Assembly (NCBI GenBank): GCA_016711285.1
Contig: JADJTG010000010.1
Span: forward strand, 186,001 to 250,000
DNA length: 64,000 nt
DNA from: Sphingobacteriales bacterium
GTDB taxonomy: Bacteria > Bacteroidota > Bacteroidia > Chitinophagales > UBA2359
Direction of reading: 5' to 3'
Below the pieces are notes generated by a model. It had not been told where the DNA came from. It searched no databases and saw nothing but the letters and a program-made list of their open reading frames with translations. Each line of letters opens with the position of its first letter. Position 1 is the stretch's first letter. Position numbers and translations under genes: made by a program. Positions 23,911-33,832 of the stretch are shown one piece after another.

Positions 23911-26892
23911 TCAATGTACCAAAGTTATATTTCCTTTCACTATCATTTCGCCTTCGGCATATTTTTTGGCACGAATATAATATACATATACACCCATATC
24001 TTGTAGCACACCTCTATAAAATCCGTCCCAATAACTGTCAAAGCCACTACCATTATATACGAGATTTCCCCAGCGATTATAAATTTTTACTTCTAAAATA
24101 TCCTCTATTCCTCTACTGAAAAAACGCCATACATCATTCACCTGGTCATTATTCGGTGAAAAAGCAGTAGGAACCCATATATCATAATTTCGCGTTACCT
24201 CCACTGCCACGGAATCCTGCGCTTCGCAGCCCTCGTCAGATGTAGCAGTGAGCGTATAAACAGTGTTTTCCAAAGGAGTGGCTAAGGGATTGTAAACAGT
24301 GTTGTCGCTCAAATACAGCGCAGGTGTCCACAAATATCCGTAATTGCTGCTGCCTTGTAGTTGTACACTTTCGCCGATATTAATTGTTGCATTTGGGCCT
24401 GCATCTATATAAGGGGTCGGCAATACGGTGATAGTAACACTTTCGGTGCGTTCAAAACAACCTTCATTGGAAAAAACAATAGTATAGGTCGTCGTTTGTG
24501 TAGGAAATACCAAAGGGTTGGCTACAGAGGCATCATTCAAAGTGTTTTGCGGCGACCATTCGTAGCTCAAAGCACCCGCCGCCGCCAACTGAACCGTATC
24601 GCCTCTGCAAATGCTCACATCTTGCGGAATAGTAACTACCAACAAATCAGGTATGATGTTAATTTGTACGGTATCCGTTTGCAAGCAGCCCTCCGGCGAT
24701 AGCACATTGGCGATGTACAGCGTGGTATCTGTCGGCAATACGGTGTTGCTGTTGAGTTCATTTCCATCTGTATCTGTCCATTCCAAAGAACTGAAATTTC
24801 CTGTTGCAGTTAATATTGTACTTGCTCCCAAACATATTGTGGTGTCGTTGCCGATATTAATGGTGGGTTTGGTGTGTACTGTTACGGGTAAAGTCGCTGT
24901 TTTTTGGCAGCCGTTGGGGTCCGTAACGCTCAATGTAAATACTTGCGAGGCACTTAAAGGCAAAGTTGTTGTATTTAAACTGTCGGGCTGTATTATTAAA
25001 TTGGCAGGTTCCCAATGATAAGTATTTCCGGTGTCGCTGCCGCCGCTCACGGGCAGTGTCAAATTCAAAACTCCGCCCTCGCATATTTCGGGGCTGCTGA
25101 CTGTGGCAATGCTCAAAGGTGGAAAAATACCGATGAGTTGCGTGAGTGTATCGGGGCAGTCGGTGGCAGTTTGTATGTATAACGATACATCAAAAAATCC
25201 CGTATTACTAAAAGTGTGCGTAGCCGTAGTGTCGGTGGCAGTATTTTGTACGCCGGTGGCGGGGTCGTCAAAATTCCACGAAAAAGAGGTAATATCACCC
25301 TGTGATTCCGTAGCATCAAATACAACCGGCTCTCCAAAGCACACATTTTGAATGGAAAACGCCGCCGTGCCTGAATTATTTACATAAATCTGATGCCTTA
25401 CTGTATCGCGGCAACCATAGTCGCTGCTCGTCACCATCGTCACATCATACACCCCATTATCAGCGAAATAATGTACCGGATTGGAAAAAGTACCCGATGT
25501 GTTGGCGGTATTTATTGCCTCCGCAGCATTATAGCCGATACCTACGGTTGTGCCGTCGTCAAAATCCCAATACCACGAGTTCACGAAACCGTAGGTGCTG
25601 AAGGTTTCATCAGAAAAAGAAAAAGGCTCGCTTTTACACAAACTATCAGAAAAAGAAAAAGCAGGATCAAAGGTGGGATAAACACCCAAATATATAATAG
25701 CAGTATCTCGGCAAGTAGATTGCGGATTGGCAATGAGCATTACTTCATATTTTCCGGTATCGGGATAAAGATAAGACGGATTCACGGCATTTGATATATC
25801 GGTGTTGCTGGTGGGGTCGCCGAAATCCCAGTAATATTGTGTAGCTCCAATACTTGTATTTGTAAAATTAACCAATAACTCTTTACAATTAATTAATTGA
25901 AATTGCCCCACCCCTATTTGAGTGGCATCAGCACCGATAGCGGCACTTACAATATCGCAGTCGGTTACATTAAACTGAAAATCGCGCAGAGTAGTGCCGA
26001 TGAGTTCGCCGTTGCGATATTCTTTTACGCAGATACCTACTACATATTTTCCTACTTCGTCAGGAAAAGCATTTAGCAAACCCGTGGTGGGGTCGATGGT
26101 AAGCGGCGGGCTGCCGCCGAGTACGTTATTAATGCTGTACCCCGCCTGATATACAACCTGTTCATAATCGTAGGGAGTATCGCAGTCGGGATTGTCAGGC
26201 CTCGGTTGCGGGCAGTCAGGAGTAGCTCCGTCAAAAGGGGTGCATACTTCGTAATAAAGCGAGTCGCCGTCGATGTCACTGGCGGAATGGTCAAAAACCA
26301 AAGGATAATCGGCACAGATAACAATGGGCGGATAGGTATTAAAAGTAGGAGAACTGTTGTCACAAGTGTTATCGGTGTGCATAATGACGGTTTCGTAAGT
26401 AGCTCCTGTACTTTCGGGCGCATTGATATTATCTATACTGTTGTTTCTGCAACATCTTTGATAAATGAGTTTATAGCCGGTGCTACGCGGCGGCAGGTTG
26501 ATTATTTTTTCATAAGTTCCTCTTTCTATGCACAATTCCGGTTCTGTACCGGCACATATATCCGAAAAATCAGGCTCTACATCTATATCTTCATCTAATT
26601 CAATTTCAATATAATGCTCACCATTTACATTTACCCAATTACCGCTTTGTGCATCAGCGATATATATATATATAGGATCATCAAATGGGGCTGCTTCAGA
26701 ATCTTCGCAATCGCGAAACAGCACCAAACGAATTTTATATTGATTACCTCCCATACATTCATAAGTGAGGTCTCCGCCGATAATGTGCTTGGCTTGCACA
26801 GCATTGAAACAGCCTGTTAGCAATACCGATACTATGAACAGTCGATAAACAATTCTTAATGTATACATCACATTATATAATAGAATGATCAT
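23911..26892 (-). CDS. Secreted PKD-repeat protein with T9SS type B (gliding-type) C-terminal domain
   Basis: A 993-residue exported protein; M9 (26868) is an alternative start. The signal peptide ends near VQAKHIIGGDLTYEC, an N-terminal start typical of large Bacteroidota gliding-associated proteins. PKD-like repeats show YYWDFGDPTS, WYWDFDDGTT and SFSWNFDDPA, followed by Ig-like units (for example GNDTTICLGA and PQDVSICRGD). The C-terminus (VPTAFSPNNDQVNDVWRF, NRWGNLVY, WDGFYRG, GVYVYYI) is the type B CHU_C sorting domain of the type IX secretion system. Probably a large surface adhesin or matrix protein. It stands alone. Confidence 0.9.
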   Translation of the reverse strand: MIILLYNVMYTLRIVYRLFIVSVLLTGCFNAVQAKHIIGGDLTYECMGGNQYKIRLVLFRDCEDSEAAPFDDPIYIYIADAQSGNWVNVNGEHYIEIELDEDIDVEPDFSDICAGTEPELCIERGTYEKIINLPPRSTGYKLIYQRCCRNNSIDNINAPESTGATYETVIMHTDNTCDNSSPTFNTYPPIVICADYPLVFDHSASDIDGDSLYYEVCTPFDGATPDCPQPRPDNPDCDTPYDYEQVVYQAGYSINNVLGGSPPLTIDPTTGLLNAFPDEVGKYVVGICVKEYRNGELIGTTLRDFQFNVTDCDIVSAAIGADATQIGVGQFQLINCKELLVNFTNTSIGATQYYWDFGDPTSNTDISNAVNPSYLYPDTGKYEVMLIANPQSTCRDTAIIYLGVYPTFDPAFSFSDSLCKSEPFSFSDETFSTYGFVNSWYWDFDDGTTVGIGYNAAEAINTANTSGTFSNPVHYFADNGVYDVTMVTSSDYGCRDTVRHQIYVNNSGTAAFSIQNVCFGEPVVFDATESQGDITSFSWNFDDPATGVQNTATDTTATHTFSNTGFFDVSLYIQTATDCPDTLTQLIGIFPPLSIATVSSPEICEGGVLNLTLPVSGGSDTGNTYHWEPANLIIQPDSLNTTTLPLSASQVFTLSVTDPNGCQKTATLPVTVHTKPTINIGNDTTICLGASTILTATGNFSSLEWTDTDGNELNSNTVLPTDTTLYIANVLSPEGCLQTDTVQINIIPDLLVVTIPQDVSICRGDTVQLAAAGALSYEWSPQNTLNDASVANPLVFPTQTTTYTIVFSNEGCFERTESVTITVLPTPYIDAGPNATINIGESVQLQGSSNYGYLWTPALYLSDNTVYNPLATPLENTVYTLTATSDEGCEAQDSVAVEVTRNYDIWVPTAFSPNNDQVNDVWRFFSRGIEDILEVKIYNRWGNLVYNGSGFDSYWDGFYRGVLQDMGVYVYYIRAKKYAEGEMIVKGNITLVH

Positions 26893-26974
26893 TACATTTC
26901 GATATTGAAAAGTTACGATATAAATTGTAAGTAATGTGTATTTTTTTTATAAAAAGGTGTTTTTTACAAAAAAA

Positions 26975-27940
26975 TTACAAAACGGGTAATCCGATACGCT
27001 CTTCAATCAGATAGCGGTTGCGGTCGGTGCTGCTGCGTGCAATAAGCTCGCCCAAAAAACCCGCCAAAAACAATTGGATACCGATAACAGCTGCCGTAAG
27101 TCCCAGATAAAATAGCGTTTGCTCGGTAACATCTCGATATTTAGTGCCGTTGGCAATAGCGAGCAGTTTTTCAATAATAAGCCACATCGCCAAACCTCCA
27201 CCGGCTAAAAAAAATAAACTCCCCAATGCACCGAACAAATGCATGGGTTTTTTGCCGAATTTTCCGATAAACATCAGCGTCAGCAAATCCAAAAACCCTT
27301 TTACACCTCTGTCCCAGCCGCCAAACTTGGAAGTGCCGTATTTACGGGCTTGGTGTTGTACTACTTTTTCTCCTATTTTTTTAAATCCGCTCCACTTTGC
27401 CAATGCCGGAATATAGCGGTGCATTTCGCCAAAAAGTTCAATACTCTTCACCACTTGCATACGGTAGGCTTTTAAGCCGCAGTTAAAATCGTGCAAAGGA
27501 ATACCCGTCATACGCCTTGCCACACCGTTAAACAGTTTGGAGGGCAATGTTTTGCTCAAAGGGTCGTGGCGCACTTTTTTCCAGCCCGATACCATATCGT
27601 AGCCTTCTTTGCATATCATATTGTACAATGCCGGAATTTCATCGGGGCTGTCTTGCAGGTCGGCATCCATCGTAATGACCACCGCACCCTGTGCCGCCGT
27701 AAAACCTTCGTTCAATGCCGGCGACTTGCCATAATTGCGCCGAAAACGAATACCTTTCACGGCATTGTTTTTTTGGCTCAATGCTGCGATAGTTTCCCAA
27801 GTGGTGTCGCTGCTGCCATCGTCAATAATAATAATTTCGTAGCTGTACCGTTGCGCCACGCACACGCGCTCTATCCAGGCACACAACTCCGGCAACGACT
27901 CGTCTTCGTTGTAGGCGGGTACTACGATTGATATATCCAT
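26975..27940 (-). CDS. GT2 family glycosyltransferase (DPM1/GtrB-like)
   Basis: A 321-residue polyprenyl-phosphate sugar transferase. The GT-A domain shows SIVVPAYNEDESL, IIIDDGSSDTTW and MDADLQDSPDEI (the DxD metal site), then SGWKKVRHD and FNCGLKAYR. Two C-terminal membrane helices (about 230-255 and 270-300) are typical of GtrB/ArnC-like enzymes that load a sugar onto undecaprenyl phosphate. DUF4199 lies upstream on the same strand, a frequent pairing in this phylum, with a hairpin between them. The sugar is unknown. A paralogue sits at 51405. Confidence 0.9.
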   Translation of the reverse strand: MDISIVVPAYNEDESLPELCAWIERVCVAQRYSYEIIIIDDGSSDTTWETIAALSQKNNAVKGIRFRRNYGKSPALNEGFTAAQGAVVITMDADLQDSPDEIPALYNMICKEGYDMVSGWKKVRHDPLSKTLPSKLFNGVARRMTGIPLHDFNCGLKAYRMQVVKSIELFGEMHRYIPALAKWSGFKKIGEKVVQHQARKYGTSKFGGWDRGVKGFLDLLTLMFIGKFGKKPMHLFGALGSLFFLAGGGLAMWLIIEKLLAIANGTKYRDVTEQTLFYLGLTAAVIGIQLFLAGFLGELIARSSTDRNRYLIEERIGLPVL

Positions 27941-27973
27941 TCGGCTGCTGAAAAGATTGGATTAAATAAGAGA

Positions 27974-28011
27974 AAAAAACGTTATAAAAATTCTTTTTTA
28001 TAACGTTTTTA
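27974..28011 (-). terminator. Intrinsic terminator between DUF4199 and GT2 genes
   Basis: Long AT-rich hairpin (aaaaacgttataaaaa / tttttataacgttttt) followed on the minus strand by T7. It is placed just after the DUF4199 stop and before the GT2 start, so it may act as a terminator or an attenuator. Confidence 0.6.
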
Positions 28012-28050
28012 AATAGAGAATGTTTAATGAGATGTCTTTTATATTATTTT

Positions 28051-28578
28051 TCAATAATTACTTGAAGTGGTTTTTTGGCGCATAATCAAAGCGACTATGG
28101 CAGCAGGCAATAAGCCTAATATTATATAAAATACAATACCCGCCGTCCAAGCACCCAAAGTAGGCGTAGCCTGTTTTTCTATTTCATCTAAGGCTTTGTC
28201 TATTTCATCTTCCGAAGCACCTGCCCATTTCATCACGCCCACGCTGGCTTCTACAGCTTGTTGTTTTTGAAGCGCAATCAAATCAGTATCTATATAATTG
28301 ATAAGCGCGTACTGAAAATAAGAGCCAATAACGGTAACTAAGGTATATGCCACAAAAGCTGCCACAAAAGCATTTTTAAATTGCAGGGGTGCAGGGCTGT
28401 TTTTTTTAAAATTACTCACTGCCATTACCATCATAAAACAAGTGATAATCAGAACGAGCGGCAATATTGCTCCATGAAATATCAGTTCGGGATTAAAAAT
28501 ATACAACAATATCAATAAAATGATATTGATGAGTGCACCTATGAGTCCATAGCGCACTCCACTTTGAACAGGAGTCAT
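28051..28578 (-). CDS. DUF4199 domain-containing membrane protein
   Basis: A 175-residue protein from the ATG at 28578 (an upstream in-frame Met at 28635 adds an unlikely Tyr/Cys/Asn-rich leader). The layout is that of DUF4199: N-terminal VQSGVRYGLIGALINIILL, four membrane helices, a central soluble helix (about 110-140, MKWAGASEDEIDKALDEIEK) and a last hydrophobic pair. It lies between a TlpA-like gene and a GT2 gene on the same strand. The function of the family is unknown. Confidence 0.78.
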   Translation of the reverse strand: MTPVQSGVRYGLIGALINIILLILLYIFNPELIFHGAILPLVLIITCFMMVMAVSNFKKNSPAPLQFKNAFVAAFVAYTLVTVIGSYFQYALINYIDTDLIALQKQQAVEASVGVMKWAGASEDEIDKALDEIEKQATPTLGAWTAGIVFYIILGLLPAAIVALIMRQKTTSSNY

Positions 28579-28646
28579 AGTATTATTCTCAATTATGTTA
28601 TAAAAAAAATATACAATACAGCTATAAAGGTACATTTTTTTTATAA

Positions 28647-29213
28647 TTATATATCACTTTTGTTTTTTTTCAGACGTTCCTGTAATTCATATTCTAATTT
28701 TTCAGGTGTAAGATTTACGCCTATAATAGTGCCGTCGGGCATTTGCAGAAAAGATGTGGGCAACTGCCGGAATCCGAAGCGCGGCGGAATATCCGAAGCG
28801 GGCATTCCGCGTGTTTCGCACAACAAATACGGAAAATCCAACGTATCTTTGCGGATAGCAGTGAGCCAAGTTTCCGGTTTTTCGTCGAAACTGACGCTGT
28901 AAATTTCAAAACCTTGCGCAGCTCCTTCAAAAGCGGCATCTTTGTAGCGATGATACACCCGCCGCAATGCTGCATGTTGGTCGCGGCAGGGTTTGCACCA
29001 CGAAGCCCAAAAATCGAGTAATACGATTTTGTCGTGTACTTGGCTCATCGGCACGATATTTCCGTTGCTGTCGGGCAAAGCGAGGTCGGGCAGGTGGTCG
29101 CCGTTGCGCAAAGATGGGCGAATGTCGCCGGAATTGGGCGGCAGACAAGCAGAATGGCTTATCATCAACAACCATATACACAAATAAAATAAAACAGAAA
29201 AATAACGAAACAT
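28647..29213 (-). CDS. TlpA-like thiol-disulfide oxidoreductase lipoprotein
   Basis: A 188-residue exported thioredoxin-fold protein. The N-terminal hydrophobic signal ends in ISHSAC, suggesting lipidation at Cys23. The active site is FWASWCKPCRDQH with Cys73 and Cys76, and the cis-Pro loop is RQLPTSFLQMPDG. This matches TlpA/ResA-type reductases that work in the periplasm. It is the first gene of a minus-strand run with DUF4199 (68 bp apart). Confidence 0.88.
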   Translation of the reverse strand: MFRYFSVLFYLCIWLLMISHSACLPPNSGDIRPSLRNGDHLPDLALPDSNGNIVPMSQVHDKIVLLDFWASWCKPCRDQHAALRRVYHRYKDAAFEGAAQGFEIYSVSFDEKPETWLTAIRKDTLDFPYLLCETRGMPASDIPPRFGFRQLPTSFLQMPDGTIIGVNLTPEKLEYELQERLKKNKSDI

Positions 29214-29440
29214 ACCGGAGCAGCGTTGTATTGATAATGAAATGATGATTGTGTGTGTTTTTTTTAAAAGGAAAATAGCAGAACAGTTAAAACATCTTTT
29301 TTTTAAAAATCAGAAGCTCGAAATGATATGACTGCAAGAAAAAAAACAAAATCTTTTATTGAAGAATACAAATTCACACTACAAACATACTTTTATTAAA
29401 ACTTGTTTACACAAAAATAACAGATATAAGTAGAAATTTT

Positions 29441-29887
29441 ATGAGCAAACAGCACGAAAATGAAGTCTTGGCTTTTATGAGAAGCCGCATCGGGCAAAAA
29501 AACGTAGATGGTATTTCGCCTTTGGGCGTTTGGCTCGGCGGCACGCTGACGGTAGTAGAAGAAGGGGCACTCACCGCCGAATTTGTGATACACGAACAAA
29601 TGACCAACCCGCTGGGTAATATTCACGGTGGCGCACTCGCCGCCCTCATAGACGAAATGATTGGTGCAACGGTCTTTAGTCTGGGGGGGAAAACAGTATA
29701 TATGTCGGTCAATCTCAATATTGATTTCCTCAAACCGGCATCGCTCAATACCGTCATTACCGCACAAACCAATATTTTGCGGCAGGGCAAACGCCTCGTA
29801 CACGGCGAATGTTTTGTATATGACCAAGAGGACGACCTCGTTGCCAAAGGCTCGGCAAATTTAATCGCCACCAAACATACTTTTTAA
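29441..29887 (+). CDS. PaaI-family hotdog-fold thioesterase
   Basis: A 148-residue single hotdog domain. The signature is NPLGNIHGGALAALIDEMIGATVF, with the HGG turn and the acidic residue of the central helix, followed by VNLNIDFLKPA. Such enzymes hydrolyse acyl- or aryl-CoA esters in the cytoplasm. The DUF4286 gene follows 17 bp later, so the two are probably co-transcribed. The substrate is unknown. Confidence 0.88.
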   Translation: MSKQHENEVLAFMRSRIGQKNVDGISPLGVWLGGTLTVVEEGALTAEFVIHEQMTNPLGNIHGGALAALIDEMIGATVFSLGGKTVYMSVNLNIDFLKPASLNTVITAQTNILRQGKRLVHGECFVYDQEDDLVAKGSANLIATKHTF

Positions 29888-29904
29888 ACGCTTTTCTATT
29901 TAAA

Positions 29905-30210
29905 ATGATTATTTACAACGTAACCGTAAAAATTGAACACGGCATTGAAAGCGACTGGCTGCAATGGATGCGCAACGTACATATTCCTGATGTAATAAAA
30001 ACCGGACAATTTGTGGGGCATCGTCTGTGCCGTCTCTTGGAGCAAGATGAAGAAGATGGAGTCACTTATGCCGTACAATATTTTTGCAACAGCTTGGATA
30101 ATATCAACAAATACCGCGAACACTACGCCACCGCTCTCCAAGCCGAGCACCAACGCCGATATGGCAATCATTATGTGGCGTTCAGAACCATTTTAGAAGT
30201 CTTGGAGTAA
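29905..30210 (+). CDS. DUF4286 family protein
   Basis: A 101-residue small soluble alpha/beta protein. It begins MIIYNVTVKIEHGIESDWLQWM and contains HIPDVIKTGQF and YAVQYFCNSLDNINKYREHYA, which match the DUF4286 family. The ferredoxin-like size suggests a dimeric alpha-beta barrel, but the function is unknown. It follows the PaaI thioesterase gene by 17 bp. Confidence 0.82.
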   Translation: MIIYNVTVKIEHGIESDWLQWMRNVHIPDVIKTGQFVGHRLCRLLEQDEEDGVTYAVQYFCNSLDNINKYREHYATALQAEHQRRYGNHYVAFRTILEVLE

Positions 30211-30369
30211 AAATATTCTATATCATTTTTTATTTTATTTAAAACAATATAAAATGTTATAAATCATATATATATCTGTATTTATTAAAAGCAAAAAACA
30301 AAATAATAAATGAGCAGATATTTTGTTATTCATAGCGATTAATATTTTTTCATTTTTTAATGATATTCT

Positions 30370-30687
30370 ATGCTGTCCCTTCAACGCATATTTGGAAAAT
30401 ACAAAGGTTTTTTGAGGCGCATACGCGGTGTGTATATCTTCAACAACTGGCTCAATCGTCATCGTTTGCAGCATAATAAGGCTTTGTACCGCAAGTTTAA
30501 AGTAGAAAAAAATATTTACGATTCCGTGAGCAGTGCCGACTTCGACCATTTGACGACTTCGGTGGAGGATATTCCCTGGATTGACCGCCCTGACGCATTG
30601 CAAAAAATACAGCAACACGATTTTTTCGACAACTCAGCCCCGACCTCCAACAAAAAATTTTGCATTTTATCAGCGAGGGTTATATGA
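30370..30687 (+). CDS. PhyH-family dioxygenase, N-terminal part (gene broken by three frameshifts)
   Basis: N-terminal frame of a phytanoyl-CoA dioxygenase-like gene, from the ATG at 30370. It is in frame to about 30620 (through IQQHDFF). Then the T run at 30621-30626 is one base short. The next frame reads RQLSPDLQQKILHFISEGYM and ILEGF up to another short T run at 30698-30701, after which YDANTIDAANQEVERLL and HDKVADFNYT follow in a third frame to about 30780. The last residues of the frame as sequenced are spurious. Three small corrections give one continuous protein ending at 31379. Confidence 0.65.
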   Translation: MLSLQRIFGKYKGFLRRIRGVYIFNNWLNRHRLQHNKALYRKFKVEKNIYDSVSSADFDHLTTSVEDIPWIDRPDALQKIQQHDFFDNSAPTSNKKFCILSARVI

Positions 30688-30794
30688 TTCTGGAGGGTTT
30701 TATGATGCCAACACCATTGATGCCGCCAATCAGGAGGTAGAGCGTCTGCTGCACGATAAAGTCGCCGACTTCAACTACACCAGGACGCAAAATT

Positions 30795-31379
30795 ATGGAC
30801 GCTCACGAGTTGTCGCCTCTTTTAAACAACACGTTTTTTCGCAACAAACAGCTGTTGCTTTTGCTGGAGTTTTTGCTCGGAAAAACTATTATTCCTTTTC
30901 ATACCATCAATTTTATATACGGCAGCGAACAACGCGCCCATTCCGACTCTATTCACATGAGTACCGCGCCGCAGGGCTATCTCATTGCCGCCTGGACTGC
31001 TTTTGACGATTGTGACGAAAACAACGGAGCTTTGCGCTTTTATCCAAAAAGCCACCGCCTGCCCTATATCACCTGCCGCGACTACAACAGTGGCAATACG
31101 CCTTTGCTTTTGGGCAAGTTGAGCTACGAAAACTACGAAGACAAAGTAGAGGAAGTTATCCGCGAACACGGATTTCAGGAGCAGTATTTTTTTGCAAAAA
31201 AAGGTGATGTTCTAATATGGCACGCCAACCTCATTCATGGAGGCAGTGCTATCCGTAACAAAAACGCCACCCGCCGCAGTATGGTGGCGCATTACTTTGC
31301 CGAAGAAGTGATTTGCTACCACGAAATTTCACAGCGTCCGGCATTGATGCACGTTAAAAAAAACAAAACAGAAATCTGA
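30795..31379 (+). CDS. PhyH-family dioxygenase, catalytic C-terminal part
   Basis: Catalytic frame of the same gene. True coding probably begins a few codons upstream (GRKIMDAHEL from about 30783, after an extra base near 30782). It holds the Fe(II)/2-oxoglutarate site: H-x-D in QRAHSDSIHM, a following GYLIAAWTAFDDCDENNGAL segment with RFYPKSH, and the distal His in NLIHGGSAIRN with an Arg soon after. PhyH-like enzymes hydroxylate small molecules or lipids in the cytoplasm. The whole gene would encode about 335 residues. The substrate cannot be inferred. Confidence 0.8.
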   Translation: MDAHELSPLLNNTFFRNKQLLLLLEFLLGKTIIPFHTINFIYGSEQRAHSDSIHMSTAPQGYLIAAWTAFDDCDENNGALRFYPKSHRLPYITCRDYNSGNTPLLLGKLSYENYEDKVEEVIREHGFQEQYFFAKKGDVLIWHANLIHGGSAIRNKNATRRSMVAHYFAEEVICYHEISQRPALMHVKKNKTEI

Positions 31380-31495
31380 AAATCTGGTTTATTTTTGTTT
31401 TAATAATTAATCATAACTAATTTATTATCAATAAATAATAAGTTTTAATTTCTTGTTTTAATTAAATAAATAAAACCAAAAAAATCACCTTATTA

Positions 31496-33538
31496 TTAGG
31501 ATGAAGATTTTTCTTTCAGTAATTGCTGCAAGGCATACATTTCATCGCGGTAGTGGGCGGCTTTGATAAAATCCAATTCTTTGGCGGCGGCTTCCATGTT
31601 TTTGCGCACTTCGGCTATAGATTTTTCCAACTGCGGCACACTCATATACTGCACCACCGGATCGGCGGCTATGGATAAAGTTTGTGGCTCCGAATAGGCG
31701 GTTTCGTTGTTATTTTGCAGCGTACCGCGAATATCCAGCACCGAAGTTTGCATCATTATTTGCTCTTTGCTTTTGAGTACCGTAGTCGGCGAAATGCCGT
31801 GTGCCTCGTTATAAGCGATTTGTTTATTGCGTTTGCGCAGGGTTTCGTCAATGGCGCGCTGCATAGAGTGTGTCATTTTATCGGCATACATCAGCACTTT
31901 GCCGTTGGCGTTGCGGGCAGCACGACCCGCCGTTTGTATCAAGGAGCGTTCGTTGCGCAAAAAACCCTCTTTGTCGGCATCTAAAATAGCCACCAAAGAC
32001 ACTTCGGGCAAATCCAAACCTTCGCGCAGCAAATTTACGCCGATGAGCACATCAAATTCACCCAAACGCAGGTCGCGGATAATTTCTATGCGCTCCAGCG
32101 TTTCTACATCGGAGTGTATGTAGCGGCTTTTGATGTTCATTCGCAGCAAATATTTATTGAGTTCTTCTGCCATACGCTTGGTGAGGGTTGTCACCAAAAC
32201 GCGTTCATTTTGTTGGCTTCGCTCTTCAATTTCACCCAATAAATCATCAATCTGGTGCAAACAGGGGCGCACTTCTATGGGCGGGTCGAGCAAACCGGTA
32301 GGGCGCACTACCTGCTCTATTACCACACCGCCGCTTTGCGTGAGTTCGTAATCGGCGGGCGTTGCCGACACATAAATAATCTGCGGCATCATCAACTCAA
32401 ACTCTGAAAAATTCAAAGGTCGGTTATCCAAAGCCGAAGGAAGGCGGAAGCCGTACTCTACCAAACTCATTTTGCGGGCGCGGTCGCCGCCGTACATCGC
32501 CCGCAACTGCGGCATGGTGACGTGGCTCTCGTCAATTATCATCAAAAAATCATCAGGAAAAAAATCCAGCAGACAAAAAGGACGTGTGCCTTGTGCGCGG
32601 CGGTCTAAAAATCGGGAATAATTTTCTATGCCGGAGCAGTAGCCAAGTTCGCGTATCATTTCCAAATCAAAATTGGTGCGCTCCCACAGACGGGCGGCTT
32701 CGGCTTCTTTGCCGTTGGCTCTGAAATAAGCCACCTGTGCATTGAGTTCGTCTTGAATTTCGTGCAAAATCTGCACCATTTGATTTTGCGGAGTGAGGTA
32801 TAAATTGGCAGGAAAAACCGCCACATGCGGCACTTGTTGTAAGGTTTTTCCGGTTTCGGGGTCAAATATTTCGAGGTTTTCTATCTCATTGCCGAAAAAA
32901 ACCACCCGCACGGCGTGGTCGGCGTAGGGCAGAAAAATATCAACAGTGTCGCCGCGCACCCTGAAATTACCGCGTTCAAATTCTACTTCGTTGCGCGAGT
33001 AGAGCGAAGATACGAGGGCGTGCAAAAAAGCATTGCGCCCTATTTTGTCGCCTTGCGCCAAACGAATTGTATTTTCGCGATATTCGGTGGGATTGCCCAA
33101 ACCATAAATACACGATACCGAAGCCACTACAATAACATCGCGCCGCCCCGACAGCAGCGAAGAAGTGGTTTTGAGGCGGAGTTTTTCTACTTCGGCATTA
33201 ATAGCCAAATCTTTTTCAATATAAGTATCCGAAACGGAAATATAGGCTTCGGGCTGATAATAATCGTAGTATGATACAAAATACTCTACCGCATTATTTG
33301 GAAAAAACTGCCGGAACTCGCCGTACAACTGTGCCACTAAAGTTTTGTTGTGGCTGAGAATGAGCGTGGGTTTTTGCACCTGCTCAATCACGTTTGCCAT
33401 CGTAAATGTTTTGCCGCTACCCGTTACTCCCAGCAAAGTCTGGTGTTTTTCGTGTTGGCGTATGCCCTCTACCAATTGCCGAATCGCTTCGGGCTGGTCG
33501 CCTTGTGGTGTATAAGGCGAAATCAATTCAAAAGCCAT
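31496..33538 (-). CDS. uvrB: Excinuclease ABC subunit B
   Basis: UvrB (680 aa), the damage-verifying helicase-like subunit of nucleotide excision repair. Walker A is GVTGSGKT at residues 37-44. The beta-hairpin region is FVSYYDYYQPEAYIS. Then come the DESH box (MIIDESHVTMPQ), helicase motifs V and VI (GVNLLREGLDLPEVS, LIQTAGRAARN), and a C-terminal UVR helix pair that contacts UvrC. Normal length. It is monocistronic here, with no uvrA or uvrC nearby. Confidence 0.97.
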   Translation of the reverse strand: MAFELISPYTPQGDQPEAIRQLVEGIRQHEKHQTLLGVTGSGKTFTMANVIEQVQKPTLILSHNKTLVAQLYGEFRQFFPNNAVEYFVSYYDYYQPEAYISVSDTYIEKDLAINAEVEKLRLKTTSSLLSGRRDVIVVASVSCIYGLGNPTEYRENTIRLAQGDKIGRNAFLHALVSSLYSRNEVEFERGNFRVRGDTVDIFLPYADHAVRVVFFGNEIENLEIFDPETGKTLQQVPHVAVFPANLYLTPQNQMVQILHEIQDELNAQVAYFRANGKEAEAARLWERTNFDLEMIRELGYCSGIENYSRFLDRRAQGTRPFCLLDFFPDDFLMIIDESHVTMPQLRAMYGGDRARKMSLVEYGFRLPSALDNRPLNFSEFELMMPQIIYVSATPADYELTQSGGVVIEQVVRPTGLLDPPIEVRPCLHQIDDLLGEIEERSQQNERVLVTTLTKRMAEELNKYLLRMNIKSRYIHSDVETLERIEIIRDLRLGEFDVLIGVNLLREGLDLPEVSLVAILDADKEGFLRNERSLIQTAGRAARNANGKVLMYADKMTHSMQRAIDETLRKRNKQIAYNEAHGISPTTVLKSKEQIMMQTSVLDIRGTLQNNNETAYSEPQTLSIAADPVVQYMSVPQLEKSIAEVRKNMEAAAKELDFIKAAHYRDEMYALQQLLKEKSSS

Positions 33539-33832
33539 CTAAAAAAAAGCGTATGTGAAGTACAAGTATATAATATTTTTTTGAAAATTAAGTTTAAAAT
33601 ATGAACAGTATTTAAAAAATGATTTAATTTAGTAGAACATCTTTTAAACTAAAAAAAGAAGCCTTATGATAAAATCTTACAAAATATTCAGCCCGACATA
33701 AAACAGCAATATGAACCATTATATCTGTTTATTTGTAATAGTATTGTTTTCTGTTAGAATTGTTAAATTTTAAATAAAACGTTATTATTTTCATAATTTT
33801 GCCTTCACATATTTTAAACATTTTATAAAAAA
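33539..33832. other. AT-rich intergenic region between divergent uvrB and TPR genes
   Basis: About 294 bp without a gene. It should contain both promoters. A plus-strand -7 element is at 33794-33801; for uvrB only an imperfect TATACTTG-like sequence is seen on the minus strand. Confidence 0.5.
33794..33801 (+). promoter_or_regulatory. -7 promoter element (TAATTTTG) of the TPR gene
   Basis: Exact TAnnTTTG, 31 bp upstream of the ATG at 33833. Confidence 0.4.
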
